From the NCBI RefSeq assembly GCF_040869045.1, contig NC_090320.1:254510978-254574977 (forward strand): a stretch of 64,000 bases of DNA, read 5' to 3'. Under the pieces are notes generated by a model, which was not told the DNA's origin, did no database searches, and saw only the letters and a program-made list of their open reading frames with translations. Below are positions 32,464 to 44,515 of this stretch, piece after piece; within the stretch, counting starts at the first letter, position 1; each line of letters starts with the position of its first letter. Made by a program: the position numbers and the translations under genes. This stretch comes from Eurosta solidaginis. Lineage: Eukaryota; Arthropoda; Insecta; Diptera; Tephritidae.

Positions 32464-35400
32464 GTAAGGCAGGCTAAGTTCGGGTGTAACCGAACATTAC
32501 ATACTCAGTTGAGAGCTGTGGAGACAAAGTAAGGGAAAATCACCATGTTGTAAAAAGAACCTAGGGTAACCCTGGAATGTGTTTGTATGACATGTGTATC
32601 AAATGGAAGTGGGCCATAGTTCTATAGGTGGACGCCATTTAGGGATATCGCCATAAAGGTGGACCAGGGGTGACTCTAGAATTTCTTTGTACGATATGAG
32701 TATCAAATGAAAGGTGTTAATGAGTATTTTAAAAGGGCGTGGGACTTAGTTCTATAGGTGGATGCCTTTTCGAGATATCGCCATAAACGTGGACCAGGGG
32801 TGACTCTAGAATTTGTTTGTACGATATGGGTATCAAATGAAAGGTGTTAATCATTATTTTAAAACGGCGTGGGCCTTAGTTCTTAAGGTGGACGCCTTTT
32901 CGAAATATCGCCATAAAGATGGACCAGGGGCGACTCTAGAATTTGTTTGTACGATATGAGTATCAAATGAAAGGTGTTAATGAGTATTTTAAAAAGGAGT
33001 GGGCCTTAGTTCTATATGTGGACACCTTTTCGAGATATCGCCATAAAGGTGGACCAGGGGTGACTCTCGAATTTATTTTGTACGATATGAGTATCAAATG
33101 AAAGGTATTAATAAGTATTTTAAAAGGGCGTAGGCCTAAGTTCTATAGATGGACGCCTTTTCGAGATATCGCCATAAAGATGGACCAGGGGTGACTCTAG
33201 AATTTGTTTGTACGATATGAGTATCAAATGAAAGGCGTTAATGAGTATTTTAAAAGGAAGTGGGCCTTAATTCTATAGGTGGACGCCTTTTCGGAATATC
33301 GTTATAAAAGTGGACCAGGGATGACTCTAGATGGCGTTTGTCCAATATGGGTATCAAATGAAAGGTGTTAGTAAGTGTTTTAAAAGGGAGTGGGCATTAG
33401 TTCTCTGGGTGGACGCCTTTTCGGGATATCGCCATAAACGTGGACCAGGTGTGACTCCAGAATGCGTTTGTACAATACGGGTATCAAATGAAAGGTGTTA
33501 ATGAGTATTTTAAAAGAGCGTGGGCCTTAGTTCTATAGGTGGACGCCTTTTCGAGATATCGCCACTAAGGTGGACCAGGGGAGACTCTAGAATTTGTTTG
33601 TACGATATGGGTATCAAATGAAAGGTGTTAATGAGTATTTTAAAAGGGCGTGGGCCTTAGTTCTATAGGTGGACGCGTTTTCAAGATATCGCCATAAAGG
33701 TGGACCAGGGGTGACTCTAGAATTTCTTTGTACGATATGGGTATCAAATGAAAGGTGTTAAAGAGTATTTTAAAAGGGAGTGGGCCTTAGTTCTATAGGT
33801 GGATGCCTTTTCGAGATATCGCCATAAAGGTGGGCCAGGGGAGACTCTAAAATTTTTTTGTACGATATGGGTATCTAATGAAAGGTGTTAATGAGTATTT
33901 TAAAAAGGAGTGGACCTTAGTTCTATAGGTGGACGCCTTTTCAAGATATCGCCATAAAGGTGGACCAGGGGACTCTAAAATTTTTTTGTACGATATGGGT
34001 ATCAAATGAAAGGTGTTAAAGAGTATTTTAAAATGGCGTGGGCCTTAGTTCTATAGGTGGGCGCCTTTTCAAGATATCGCCATAAAGGTGGGCCAGGGGT
34101 GACTAAAATTTTTTTGTACGATATGGGTATCAAATGAAAGGTGTTAATGAGTATTTTAAAATGGCGTGGGCCTTAGTTCTATAGGTGGACGCCTTTTCAA
34201 GATATCGCCATAAACGTGGACCAGGGGTGACTCTAGAATTTTTTTGTACGATATGGGTATCAAATGAAAGGTGTTAATGAGTATTTTAAAATGCGGTTAC
34301 CTTAATTCTATAGGTGGACGCGTTTTCAAGATATCGCCATAAAGGTGGACCAGGGGTGACTCTAGAATTTCTTTGTACGATATGGGTATCAAATGAAAGG
34401 TATTAATGAGTATTTTAAAAAGGAGTGGGCCATAGTTCTATAAGTGGATGCCTTTTCAAGATATCGCCATAAAGGTGGACCAGGGGACTCTAAAATTTGT
34501 TTGTACGATATGCGTATCAAATGAAAGGTGTTAATGAGTATTTTAAAATGCGGTTACCTTAATTCTATAGGTGGACGCGTTTTCAAGATATCGCCATAAA
34601 GGTGGACCAGGGGTGACTCTAGAATTTCTTTGTACGATATGGGTATCAAAGGAAAGGTGTTAATGAGTATTTTAAAAACGAGTGGGCCTTAGTTCTATAG
34701 GTGGATGCCTTTTCAAGATATCGCCATAAATGTGGACCAGGGGACTCTAAAATTTGTTTGTACGATATGGGTATCAAATGAAAGGAGTTAAAGAGTATTT
34801 TAAAATGGCGTGGGCCTTAGTTCTATAGGTGGGCGCCTTTTCAAGATATCGCCATAAAGGTGGACCAGGGGTGTCTCTAGAATGTGTTTGTACGATATGG
34901 GTATCAACTTAAAGGTATTAATGAGGGTTTTAAAAGGGAGTGACCCTTAGTTGTATATGTGAAGGCGTTTTCGAGATATCGACCAAAACGTGGACCAGGG
35001 TGATCCAGAACACCATCTGTCCGGTACCGCTAATTTATTTATATATGTAATACCACGAACAGTATTCCTTCCAAGATTCCAAGGGCTTTTGATTTCGCCC
35101 TGCAAAACTTTTTCATTTTCTTCTACTTAATATGGTAGGTGTCACACCCATTTTATCAAGTTTTTTTCTAAAGTTATATTTTGCGTCAATAGACCAATAC
35201 CATTACCATGTTTCATCCCTTTTTTCATATTTGGTATATAATTATGGCATTTTTTTTTCATTTTTCGTAATTATCGATATCGAAAAAGTGGGCGTGGTCA
35301 TAGTCGGATTTCGTTCATTTTTTGCACCAATACAAAGTGAGTTCAGATAAGTACGTGAACTGAGTTTAGTAAATATATATCGATTTTTACTCAAGTTATC

Positions 35401-36332
35401 GTGTTAAAGGCCGAGCGGAAGGACAGACGGTCGACTGTGTATAAAAACTGGGCGTGGCTTGAACCGATTTTGCCCTTTTTCACAGAAAACAGTTACCATC
35501 CTAGAGTCTAAGCCTCTACCAAATTTCACAAGGATTGGTAAATTTTTGTTCGACTTATGGCATTAAAAGTATCCTAGACAAATTAAATCAAACAGGGCGG
35601 AACCATGCCCATATTAAAATTTTCTTTTATTTTTGTATTTTGTTGCAACATATCATTACTGGGGTTGAATGTTGACATAATTTACTTATATACTGTAAAG
35701 ATATTAACTTTTCTTTTAAAATTTGAATTAAAAAAAATTTTTTTTAAAAAGTGGGCGTGGCCGTTCTCAGATTTTGCTAATTTTTATTAAGCAGACATAC
35801 AGTAATAATAGTAACGTTCCTGCCAAATTTCAGCATGATATCTTTAACGAATGTCAAATTACAGCTTGCAAAACTTCTAAATTACCTTCTTTTAAAAGTG
35901 GGCGTTGCCACGCCCGTTGTCCAAAATTTTACTAGTTTTCTATTCTGCATCATAAGCTCAACTCATATACCAAGTTTCATCGCTTAATCCGTATTTGGTA
36001 ATGAATTATCGCACTTTTTCGATTTTTCGAAATTTTCGATATCGAAAAAGTGGGCGTGGTTATAGTCCGATATCGTTCATTTTAAATAGCGATCTGAGAT
36101 GAGTGCCCAGGAACATACACACCAAATTTCATCAAGATACCTCAAAATTTATTCAAGTTATCTTATTAACGGTCGGACGGACGGACGGACATGGCTCAAT
36201 CGAATTTTTTTTCTATACTGATGATTTTGATATATGGAAGTCTATATCTATCTCGATTCCTTTATACCTGTACAACCAACCGTTATCCAATCAAAGTTAA
36301 TATACTGTGTGAGCTCTGCTCGACTGAGTATA
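32464..36332. mobile_element. DINE-1/Helentron-like element, copy 3 (longest, 3.9 kb)
   Basis: Begins GTAAGGCAGGCTAAGTTCGGG and ends CTCGACTGAGTATA, flanked by A-rich sequence. Subterminal inverted repeats are ATACTCAGTTGAGAGCT (about 32503) and GAGCTCTGCTCGACTGAGTAT. About 19 tandem 130-bp units occupy 32560-35000, then the single-copy body with repeated AAAGTGGGCGTGG blocks (35286, 35749, 36049), GGACAGACGG (35420) and GACGGACGGACATGGCT (36178-36195). Size difference from copies 1 and 2 is almost entirely array length. No coding capacity. Confidence 0.87.
32560..35010 (+). repeat. 130-bp tandem repeat array, about 19 units
   Basis: Units carry GTACGATATGGGTATCAAATG, a GGTGTTAATGAGTATTTTAAAA stretch, GTTCTATAGGTGGACGCC and GATATCGCCATAAAGGTGGACC. 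Some neighbouring units share private variants (for example the GGGGACTCTAAAATTT deletion at about 33970, 34490 and 34740, and ATGCGGTTACCTTAATTC at about 34292 and 34549), showing multi-unit duplication. Confidence 0.95.
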
Positions 36333-36560
36333 ATAAAAAATTACACAATTTTCATTATTGTTGTTGTGGCTGCCCACAGCGAAGGGTTAAGAACCTTTAT
36401 GAACTTTCTAGTGCTTGTTCACACTCAGCAAACCGACAACATCATAGTTAGATGATGACATATCTACAATTTACAGTTATTTTGTAGATATATGTACAAG
36501 ATACATTCATACATATAAATTTGCATGAAAAGGTGTTTATAGTATCTGTGTTTACATATG
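36333..36560. other. Spacer
   Basis: No recognised feature. Confidence 0.5.
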
Positions 36561-36566
36561 TATATA

Positions 36567-37147
36567 TTAGGCCCGGTCGATTTGTGGGGAGGCAAAAAAT
36601 CGCCCATTGCTCTGTGAAAATCATATTCTAGGGATCAAAATAAGAAACTTTTGCGAAGGAACCATACCACTAAAACGAATTCTGATACCCCCCCCCCCCC
36701 CCCTTTGGGACGTAGGGGCAAATTTTGAAAAATCCCACTTTGAAATGCCTATGTTTTTTCTTTTTGGAGTTTATTTTTCTCTTTAGAAATTTATTTAGTC
36801 AGAACATATGTTAATGAAAAAATGAATTTAACTTAGTAATAGAAAAGAAATTTAAAAAAATTATTAGAAATTAGCGTTTTTACAAAACCCTTTTAAACCC
36901 AAGACATCACTGTGATGCATTTGCATGTCGTAAAATTGCTTGTGTTGTTTTTTTTAAGCCACCACAAGACACAGCAGGTATAATTGAAATTGCCCCTACC
37001 AAAAATGTCGACCCAAAGGGGGGGACATCAGAATTCGTTTTAGAGGTATGGTTCCTTCGGCAAAGTTTCTTATTTTGATCCCTGGAACATGATTTTCACA
37101 GAGCAATGGGCGATTTTTTTGCCTCCCCACAAACCGACCCGGCCTAC
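36567..37147. mobile_element. MITE derived from the long-TIR transposon at 44156-47358
   Basis: 581 bp with TIRs of about 150 bp: left TTAGGCCCGGTCGATTTGTG, right inverse GTAGGCCGGGTCGGTTTGTG. Flanks TATATA (36561-36566) and TACATA (37148-37153) differ at one of six bases. Its interior (GCGTTTTTACAAAACCCTTTTAAAC and CATCACTGTGATGCATTTGC near 36870-36925) is the same as 44628-44690 of the large element, so it is an internal-deletion derivative. A run of about 16 C at 36690-36705 replaces the TGTCCCC of the parent and may be an assembly or polymerase slip. Confidence 0.93.
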
Positions 37148-37153
37148 TACATA

Positions 37154-37685
37154 TACATACTATATATATTAGTTTGTGTGAATTTAGCATGGGGCTTTTT
37201 CTTTTGGTTAATTATTCTCACAAACGTCACAGCAAAATTTTTCATTTTATTAATTTTTTATTGTTAGCTCTGCAAATACTATATACCTTTATTCATTTAT
37301 ATTGTACAATAGTACATATTTATTCAAGATTTTTTTATGGTTGCTCACCTGTCGAATTCCTTCTTGATGTCAAACAATTGTCGTTTTTAAAACAACCAAC
37401 AAAAGTATTTTTGCGTGTATTTGTTGTTTGCATTTTTCTTGTTGACAACAATTCCGCCACTTTTATAAATACTACCATAAAAAACTGATTTTTTTTTACT
37501 TTTTATGACTGCTATCTCTCCCACTTTCTCTCTATCTTTCTTGTCTGTTACGCTTCTCTTGATTGTCTATCTGAGTCTATGAATGTAACTCGCCAATACA
37601 CGAAAATTTTCTACATGCCACTTGTCATTTTATTTGACCATCTGTCAGTTTTGTTTACAGTTCTTCTGTGGTGAACTTATTTTCT
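37154..37685. other. Unannotated AT-rich stretch
   Basis: A 104-codon frame (37174-37488) is T-rich and hydrophobic through composition only; no family resemblance. Nothing else seen. Confidence 0.5.
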
Positions 37686-37930
37686 TTATTCTCTTTACTC
37701 ACACGCCGTTGTGTGATGGTAGCTTGCTCCGCCTACCACATCGAAGGTCCTGGGTTCACTCCCCGGGCAAAGCAACATCAAAATTTTAAAAACAAGTTTT
37801 TCAGTGTATAAGCCGGTATAAAACATGCCAATTCGTAGGAAAAATTAGGAGGAGCACTACGCAAATTGGAAGAGAATTTCGGCCTTAAATCTTTTCGGTG
37901 TTTATCTTGCCTTTCATTTATTTATTTTAT
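37686..37930 (+). mobile_element. tRNA-derived SINE, internally deleted
   Basis: A-box-like GTGTGATGGTAGCTTGCTCC (about 37710) and B-box-like CTGGGTTCACTCCCCGGG (about 37751) are both present. The central body is shortened: after AAAACAAGTTTTTC it jumps to GCCGGTATAAAAC and on to TTTATCTTGCC and a T-rich tail. No clear target duplication seen. Confidence 0.88.
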
Positions 37931-37985
37931 AATAAGCAAACACAAACGAGCGAGAGCACGTTGTTATTTACCAGCTGTACTTTAA

Positions 37986-39408
37986 CCCTTTCGATCCGAC
38001 TTTTGTAGAACGTATATGGAAACATAATTTTTCAATATTTAAAATTGAAATAGATCATCAAATATGTGGTAGCATGATGATAGCGGTATTTTTTGTCTAC
38101 AATGATATTTAAGGGTGGGACTAATGTGTCCCAATATGGTTTTATAATGGGGCATATATGTCCCATACGTATTTATTACGCATGTATGCATAACATTTTT
38201 TTAGATAATAAAAGAATTATTTATGCAGCTTTTTATTGAATTCAGTATGAAAAAGTAAAATATTTCATTTTGTACGTAAGTTTAAACAAAGCATTTCAAA
38301 ATTATATGCAAAGAGCACAAAATAATTTATAAATGAACAGAAACAAAACAGTTTTTACAAAAAGCCAAATTAAAAGCATTGCAAATAGTTTACGTTCTTT
38401 TCTAAATTTTCCTCTAGGTACATGTTGCACATCGACGCCTCGTAATTCCTTGGATCGGCAAATGATCGCCAACGTTTTTCGTATTCCTCATCCTGCTTGA
38501 TCGACTTCCCTGCCGACGAGATCTTTTGTAGTCCGTGGCTACCTTTTGCAACAAAGGAGTCAGCAATTTGTACTATAAAGTCCAGAAAAGGAAGTTTTTT
38601 TGATGCACCTTGGAGTGAATAATCCACGCGTTTACAGCACATGTCATTAGAATGCGATAAAAGACTTTCTTCCGCCATTTGGTTAACCTACGATCAGTAT
38701 AAATGCCATTACAATAATGCATCCAATCACTATATCAACTTCAGCAGTGTCTGTACAAGCTATTCTTTGCCGCTTAGCCTTTGATCTAAGCATTATATCT
38801 ATCCTCTCGTTTGTGCACTGTGCAATATATTGTTACAAACTTTTTGCAAAGATTTTACGAAATATATCATATGGTGTTGCAAGGCGTAAAATGTTCTCTG
38901 CGGTTTTGCAATTACGAATATTGGTGACTAATTTTCTTGGAAGGAAAGAGTCCCTAAGAAAACCCCAAATAATAACTTCTGAACTAGAGACATCTGCTGT
39001 CTCGTCCTGATCGTTCATCCTTATCCGGGTACCCTTTTGCTGAGTCACTTGAGTCAACTTCAGTGTCACTGTTACCTTCTGAGGGATCGTAAAGCCTATC
39101 GCTTCCTCTACTAAAATCAGTACCTGACAGACCCTCATTCTGTTCGTCTTCCGGGATATCTGCGATTTCATTTTTAATTAGTTTTGTGGTCATTTACAGT
39201 TCCTAAAAGGAATTAACATGAAACATATAGGGTCGAAAACTATCTACTGGGACATTAATGTCCCATCAAAAAATACTGCAGGGACATAAGCGTCCCAAAG
39301 TAAATAAATATCCAAAATCTTTGGAAATAAATAAATAAATATACCTTTTGTAACTTACAACTTACAAACTTTTCGTGGGACAATAGTGCCTCTGGAGGGT
39401 TAAAAGGG
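37986..39408 (-). mobile_element. TTAA-flanked piggyBac-like element with internal deletion
   Basis: Perfect TTAA on both sides (37982-37985, 39409-39412). Ends CCCTTTCGATCC and, inverted, CCCTTTTAACCC. Subterminal palindromes recur: GGGAC-N6-GTCCC at 38117-38132, 39249-39264 and 39281-39296, and GGGGCATATATGTCCC at 38149-38164. A degraded minus-strand gene fills the middle. At 1423 bp it is shorter than an autonomous piggyBac (about 2.3-2.5 kb). End bases and TTAA agree with the piggyBac superfamily. Confidence 0.87.
38370..39193 (-). pseudogene. Deleted transposase remnant, probably piggyBac-type
   Basis: From 39193 leftwards an acidic N-terminal segment (IPEDEQNEG ... YDPSEGNSDTEVDSSDS) is followed in another frame by VIIWGFLRDSFLP, then after a jump by CCKRVDYSLQGASKKLPFLDFIVQIADSF (38640-38560) ending at 38370. 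Acidic start and the late segment fit piggyBac-like proteins, but none of the three catalytic Asp boxes is present: the core has been deleted. Assignment leans mostly on the TTAA/CCC termini. Confidence 0.6.
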
Positions 39409-39412
39409 TTAA

Positions 39413-41780
39413 GTCAGAACAACTGACGAACCGGCACCAAAATTGCAGAATTTAAGAACTACTGTAGTATAATGTCAGTGGTTTCAGCACAAAAAGAATA
39501 AGCTACTTAGATATCGCTTCACCAAAGAAAGATATATCAAATTGATGACATGGTGACCAGTGGTGAGCTTTAATCACTTTTCTGTAGGTTATTTAAGTTA
39601 GGTAAGATTGAGAGGTCGCAGGTTAGGTAAGGTTGAGAAGTCGTGGGAACTCTTATATTCTGAGACATTTTTTTACATTGTGATTCCCTTCATTTAGTGC
39701 CGGGTGATGGCATATTCATCCAATCAAATCACTCCCAATGGTCCTCAACAAACCACTTCTTTTTTGTTCTACAAACTTAAGCAGAAAAATCCACCTTTCC
39801 CATCCACTGCTAGACTATTGAAAAACCGTGCGCTCAGAAATCTGAGTCATCTTGTTGTATTGATTCGAACCTTTCTTTTACTAGAGAGCAGATATAGTGT
39901 ACGCAGCTTTGTGATATGATTGACACTAATAGCTTAATCATGATTAGGAAACCTGATATAATACTTCTGATATCTACTGGTAAAACTTTGTTAATTCATA
40001 AACAAGTGCCAATATGGAAATTGCTGTAAATCAAGAAAACTTGCTTAGAAAAGCTTTTGCTACCAAGTAACCAGAATTGTCTAATAGGAAATTGGGAACT
40101 AAAATCCTCTTACAGAGAAATCATTATTAAATTAATAAAAATATCTTACCACATCCATTGAGTATTACAAGGAGTCCACTTTTGGTGAAGTTGATGAAAA
40201 AAATATACCTAACGAAGCTATGCAGTAACTTCTCCTGAGGGTTTGTGGAAATACAGTCATTTTAGAATTCGAAGTAGACAATGAAGTATTCTCTTCGGAG
40301 TTATGCGGTCTAAGGCAACCACTTTACCTATTCTAGACTAAGCATGAATTTTTCAAAGATGCTTCTGCAGAAGGTCAAGAAAAAGGTTCTAGTTGGTGTA
40401 TCCTAGATGTAAATGGTGACAAGCAGATGCCTATCGTTTGTGGATAGTAGTTGATACCCGAAAAACTGAATTTGTGTTCACTCTTGCTTTTTAAATGTTT
40501 CGAAACTGCATTTATCTGCACGGTGGGAATCGGATCAAGATTAACTGTGATTAATAGCTGTGTATCTGCTCTTTCCTACAGCGAAGGGGCATTTCAGTTC
40601 GGTGAGGCGAAAAGGTTGTAATACATCACTTAATTGTGATGCAGGTAATCCTGGTGCTCAAAAACGGTTTTTCACATACCTTAATACTTGTACTAAAATC
40701 GAGGAATTGTATAATGTATATGATAAGTCATGCCTTGGAACATGATGAAGCGATATATTAATGCTCGTAATAGAATTGTAATGGAACACAAAGTACTGTT
40801 GCCTTGAAACTGGATGCCATTATCTTTAAAATGTTAAGGAGCTTTGATAGACTCCTTATCTTATCCAGATTAGACCAATCACAAGATCCACTCGTTCGCA
40901 AGCTAATTTGGTACAAATTTTACTGCTACAAAGTGTTTGAGCAGGGAACATGAAGCTGGTAATTGGGCCACTGGTCATACAATTAATTCCATTGTGTTTT
41001 GACACCGTGAAGTTCAGCCTTTGAGGCAGGCAGCTACGGTTTAAAGCATGCCACTAATTGCTGATAGTTATAGTATAACAGAGATGACTTAAAATTTTTT
41101 TTCTTTCTTAATTTCCCTAAAGGTTTCCCTTGTCCCCCAAAACTTATATCATATCATTGCTCAAGCTACAAAGATGTGACTATAAAATTTTCCTTTCTCA
41201 ATTCTCTTTTAAGATTTTCGTGGTTTTTTTTTTATTGCTCGTAAGTATTCATTTTAAGAAACATGTTTGTTGCTTTATTTAATTTGTTTGCTTTTGTAAA
41301 TATTTTTATTATGGTTATTGGTAGTATTGTAGATATTGTACATGCACTTGTCATTGTTGATGTTATAGCAATTTGTTATGTGTGTTAATGAGCATTAAGT
41401 ATCCTTTGTACACTTTTGATGAGCTTTCAACATGAATTCATGCGCGCCACATTTTTCATTATTATTTTCAACATTTCTTTTATAAACAACAACAGCAATA
41501 AAAAATATAGTGAATTCAATGAACCTTTGCTTAAGTATAATGCAGCGCAAAAATTAAAATGCATAATGAAAATAAAATTAAGTCTGCTTACATGAAAATG
41601 CTCAACAAAGGTAATCATTTTTATCAGATTTGCTTTAGGTGCATTTCAACTGAAGGCTGGCTATCGAAAGGTCAAGTGAGACATGCCTATGTTTAACACG
41701 AAAATAACATTAAGAAAATTATTACATACAATTTTAATAATCTTTTTAAACGTAATATGATTATTAAAATGAATTACATC
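39413..41780. other. Unannotated stretch, 2.4 kb
   Basis: Short frames only (up to 72 codons). I looked for RT, gag, transposase and zinc motifs around 39700-40760, where composition is slightly less AT-rich, and found nothing convincing. Confidence 0.5.
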
Positions 41781-41784
41781 TGTC

Positions 41785-42650
41785 GAATGCTGATAAGATT
41801 GCAATGGTGAATGTGGACACTTATAAAAAATCGCTAATGTAAAGCTTGGATTCGGATACCTCACTTTAGAGAAACTCAAAAGTCGGAAACGAAAGTGTTA
41901 CGGCACTCTGCAAAAACTGTGTATTTTTTTGATCTTTCTTGACATTATGTGGAAATTTTAAAACAAGAAAACCTTTTGCTCAAAGAAACCAATCTTTAGA
42001 CAGTAGCCAAATGAAACGTAAACGAAGGAATTGCAGGTTATGCAGAATCAAATTTTCACCCCAAAAGAACACGTCCAAAATGATTCTAAAGAAGTTCCCA
42101 GCGCTAACCTGGTCACACAGAAGCCAAATGGGGCAACAAAAGCTTGTCATCATGTCCCATTCAAAGAGAATAAGACCACCTCGTTATGAGAGTAACGGGC
42201 CGATGAAAATAAAACGGAAAAGTCAAAGACGAACTGCTGTAGGTTGGTCTTGCAATGTTGGATATGGAAACTTTAAAATGTATCATAAAAAAACTACGAG
42301 CTTTAAGCTTGGGTTCGGAAGCCTCACCTGTAGGCATTTGCAAGTCAGAGACGAAAATATTTTATCAGTAAGTATAACTGTTTATTTCTTTGATGTGGAA
42401 TTATCACTCTTCACAGTAGGGGCGAATGTAACGACCAGAAGCCCTGTTCCTCAAAGCCGTTGAAGGTAGTCAGTCAAGGCAGTTACCTAATAAAACGCCG
42501 ACGAAGACGTGGCAGGTTACATAGAATCAACCGGCAATCCCCAAAAAAACCGCTTAAAACTGAGCGTAAAGAAGCAACCGCGCGCATCGTAGGCCCACAA
42601 AAGCCAAGTGAGGCAGCGGAAGCTTGTCAATCTGTCCCCTAAAAAGTCAG
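41785..42650 (+). repeat. Diverged tandem duplication of about 465-480 bp
   Basis: Two units correspond in order: AAAGCTTGGATTCGGATACCTCAC (41841) with TAAGCTTGGGTTCGGAAGCCTCAC (42305), and GAAGCCAAATGGGGCAACAAAAGCTTGTC (42120) with AAAAGCCAAGTGAGGCAGCGGAAGCTTGTC (42599). Both encode short basic frames (174 codons from 41939 and 60 from 42460). The second frame is rich in K/R. A LINE endonuclease remnant lies downstream at 43014, so this could be a decayed ORF1 region, but no CCHC box confirms it. Confidence 0.7.
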
Positions 42651-43013
42651 ACAAATTTTCAATGACAGCGGCCCTACTGGATACTGCCTAGCTGGACAAG
42701 CTACAAGATCTACTTACTTCAATCAAAACAAAATACACATGAAAGACTCAAGTAATTTGGGATCTTCAGCTGCTTCTCCTCGTAGACCTGCAAGATAATC
42801 GAGCAAATCTGAACGAACTACAATAAAAGGAGAGCAGGGGACCTACTAAATAGGACCAAGCAAATAAACTTTAGGATCACTTCAACAATCATGAAACATT
42901 GGCCACTCGGCCGGCAAGCTTAGAGAATGTGGACTCCTCTCAACATCATTTGTAGGAGCTGTGGCGAGAAAGACAGCTAAAAAGCTGTCGCTGGAAGTAC
43001 ATGGCCCCAACAA

Positions 43014-43322
43014 TTGAATCAAAAGCACTCATCGATTACTGTAAGTAGAATGGCTCCTTTGCTGAGGATAAAAAATGAGGGTGAGTATCTCCTTGAGTTT
43101 ATTTATTCTAATGATATAAGCATTATTATCCAGGGAAATAAATACGGGTTTTCAAATTCTCTTAGAGGGGAAGTTCTATATTTTACTCTGGGCAGCCATA
43201 AAGTGGTTACCATTTCTAGTAATTGGCATATTCAGGGCAGAAGTAAATGTCAGACCATAACCGCATTCAAATCGACATTGGTGACTTTCCTGAACGCAGG
43301 CTACTATATAGAAATCCTATGA
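43014..43322 (+). pseudogene. LINE endonuclease C-terminal remnant
   Basis: An open frame of 102 codons contains GEYLLEFIYSNDISIIIQGNK, then GFSNSLRGEVLYFTLGS, then SNWHIQGRSKCQTITAF. This order matches the end of APE-type endonuclease domains of I/Loa LINEs: RGxxLlefl...GNxpTF...RxEViDlTLgS...W.V...slSDH. Here the catalytic SDH is replaced by CQT, so it is inactive. It may belong to the same element as the opposite-facing RT fragment at 43373-43880. Confidence 0.78.
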
Positions 43323-43372
43323 AAACAAGCTGAGAACTCTTTCCATGTATAACTAAGGAAGCCGAAAATAGC

Positions 43373-43880
43373 TCACCTATACCTCGGCGCAAAATCTGAA
43401 CAGCTCCACTCAGATAATAAAATTGCCCCTTCTCCAGCATTGATTACGTGCAGGTCGTTGTATACGGCGCTGATTTCTTTATATTCAAAAACTCTCTTTA
43501 CACCTTGGAAGGTTGCCAGAGTGTAACTTTTGTAGTGTAGGTAACTCTCTTTGGTACCTTCAAGCTCATGACGGGCAGTTTCAGTAGACCTGCCCTTCAT
43601 GTATGCATTATTTGCCATAGAAACTTGGGTCACCCTAGGGCTGTCCTAATGTGGATATCTTAGAGCCTTCCCAATGAAGGAAGTAAGGTTAATTGGTCTG
43701 GTACCTTTAGCGTATTCATGTGTTCCTCTTCGTGCTGTAAGTAAGAAAAAGACTTTAACCCTACTCCAGTTTTGAGGAATATAGGTTAGAGCTATGATGG
43801 TTCTGTACACCCTTTTCTTCCAGAGAATGGTAGGCTCACTAAATTTCTGTAGCATCACCGTCAAGGCACTGAAAGGAGAG
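43373..43880 (-). pseudogene. LINE reverse-transcriptase fingers/palm remnant
   Basis: Reading leftwards: ILWKKRVYRTIIALTYIPQNWSRVKVFFL (about 43820-43745), HEYAKGTRPINLTSFIGKAL (about 43720-43660), then NNAYMKGRSTETARHELE (about 43610-43560). These match the RT fingers W..VRVxFIPKxGK, ...aKsFRPISLTSFLLKtLE and QhAYxxGKSTETALHxLV. No YADD box. It faces the plus-strand endonuclease remnant 50 bases away, implying an inversion or nested insertion. Confidence 0.82.
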
Positions 43881-44155
43881 AAATTGTTAATAGCGAATCT
43901 TATTTACTCCCTGTTTAAGACCGAGCCCAGCAGTCTGTTGTGTGGATATTGGTCTTAGTGTGCGATATATATAATACAGATTCCGTAAATTAAATGAGAT
44001 ACAAGTCAAAATTATTTTTTTTCGATCCATCACTATGCCGCTATTAATAAATTCTGGACGACAACAACAACAAAGCAAGCGGATGAAAAAGAAAACAGCC
44101 ACACAAGTATTTACGCAGCAATAAATAGCCCACATTACTCAGATATGTATACACA

Positions 44156-44515
44156 TTAGGCCGGGTCGATTTGTGGGGAGGCAAAAAAATCGCCATTGCT
44201 CTGTGAAAATCATATTCTAGGGATCAAAATAAGAAACTTTGCCGAAGGAACCATACCTCTAAAACGAATTCTGGTGTCCCCAATTTGGGTCGAACTTTTG
44301 GGTAGGGGCAAATTTAAAAAAATTCCACTTTGACCCATTTAGAGTGCTCCAATCGAGTCCAAATGTATGACCGACTCCACTAACTTTGGAGGCCCGACCC
44401 ACCGATGCCAGTGGCACACCCCTGGAACTCCCTGGGGGTTCACCATACAAACATTTCAAAAAATCGCCGGTTTTGCACTTTACATGAAAAAATCAGCGAA
44501 ATGCCTATGTTTTTT
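44156..44515 (+). repeat. Left terminal inverted repeat
   Basis: Matches the inverse of 47005-47358 throughout, including CCATTGCTCTGTGAAAATC, CTAAAACGAATTCTGGTGTC and CCGATGCCAGTGGCACACC. The outer 150 bases are also the TIR of the MITE at 36567. Confidence 0.95.

Noticed and set aside
36690..36705. Run of about 16 C as a regulatory or G4 element
   Set aside because: In the parent transposon this site is a short CCCC; a slippage or assembly expansion is a simpler explanation.
37174..37488. 104-codon membrane-like protein
   Set aside because: Hydrophobicity follows from T-rich composition; no start context, no repeat across copies, no recognised family.
39700..40760. Possible retroelement or host gene
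   Set aside because: Slightly less AT-rich, but no motif or continuous frame supports a gene.
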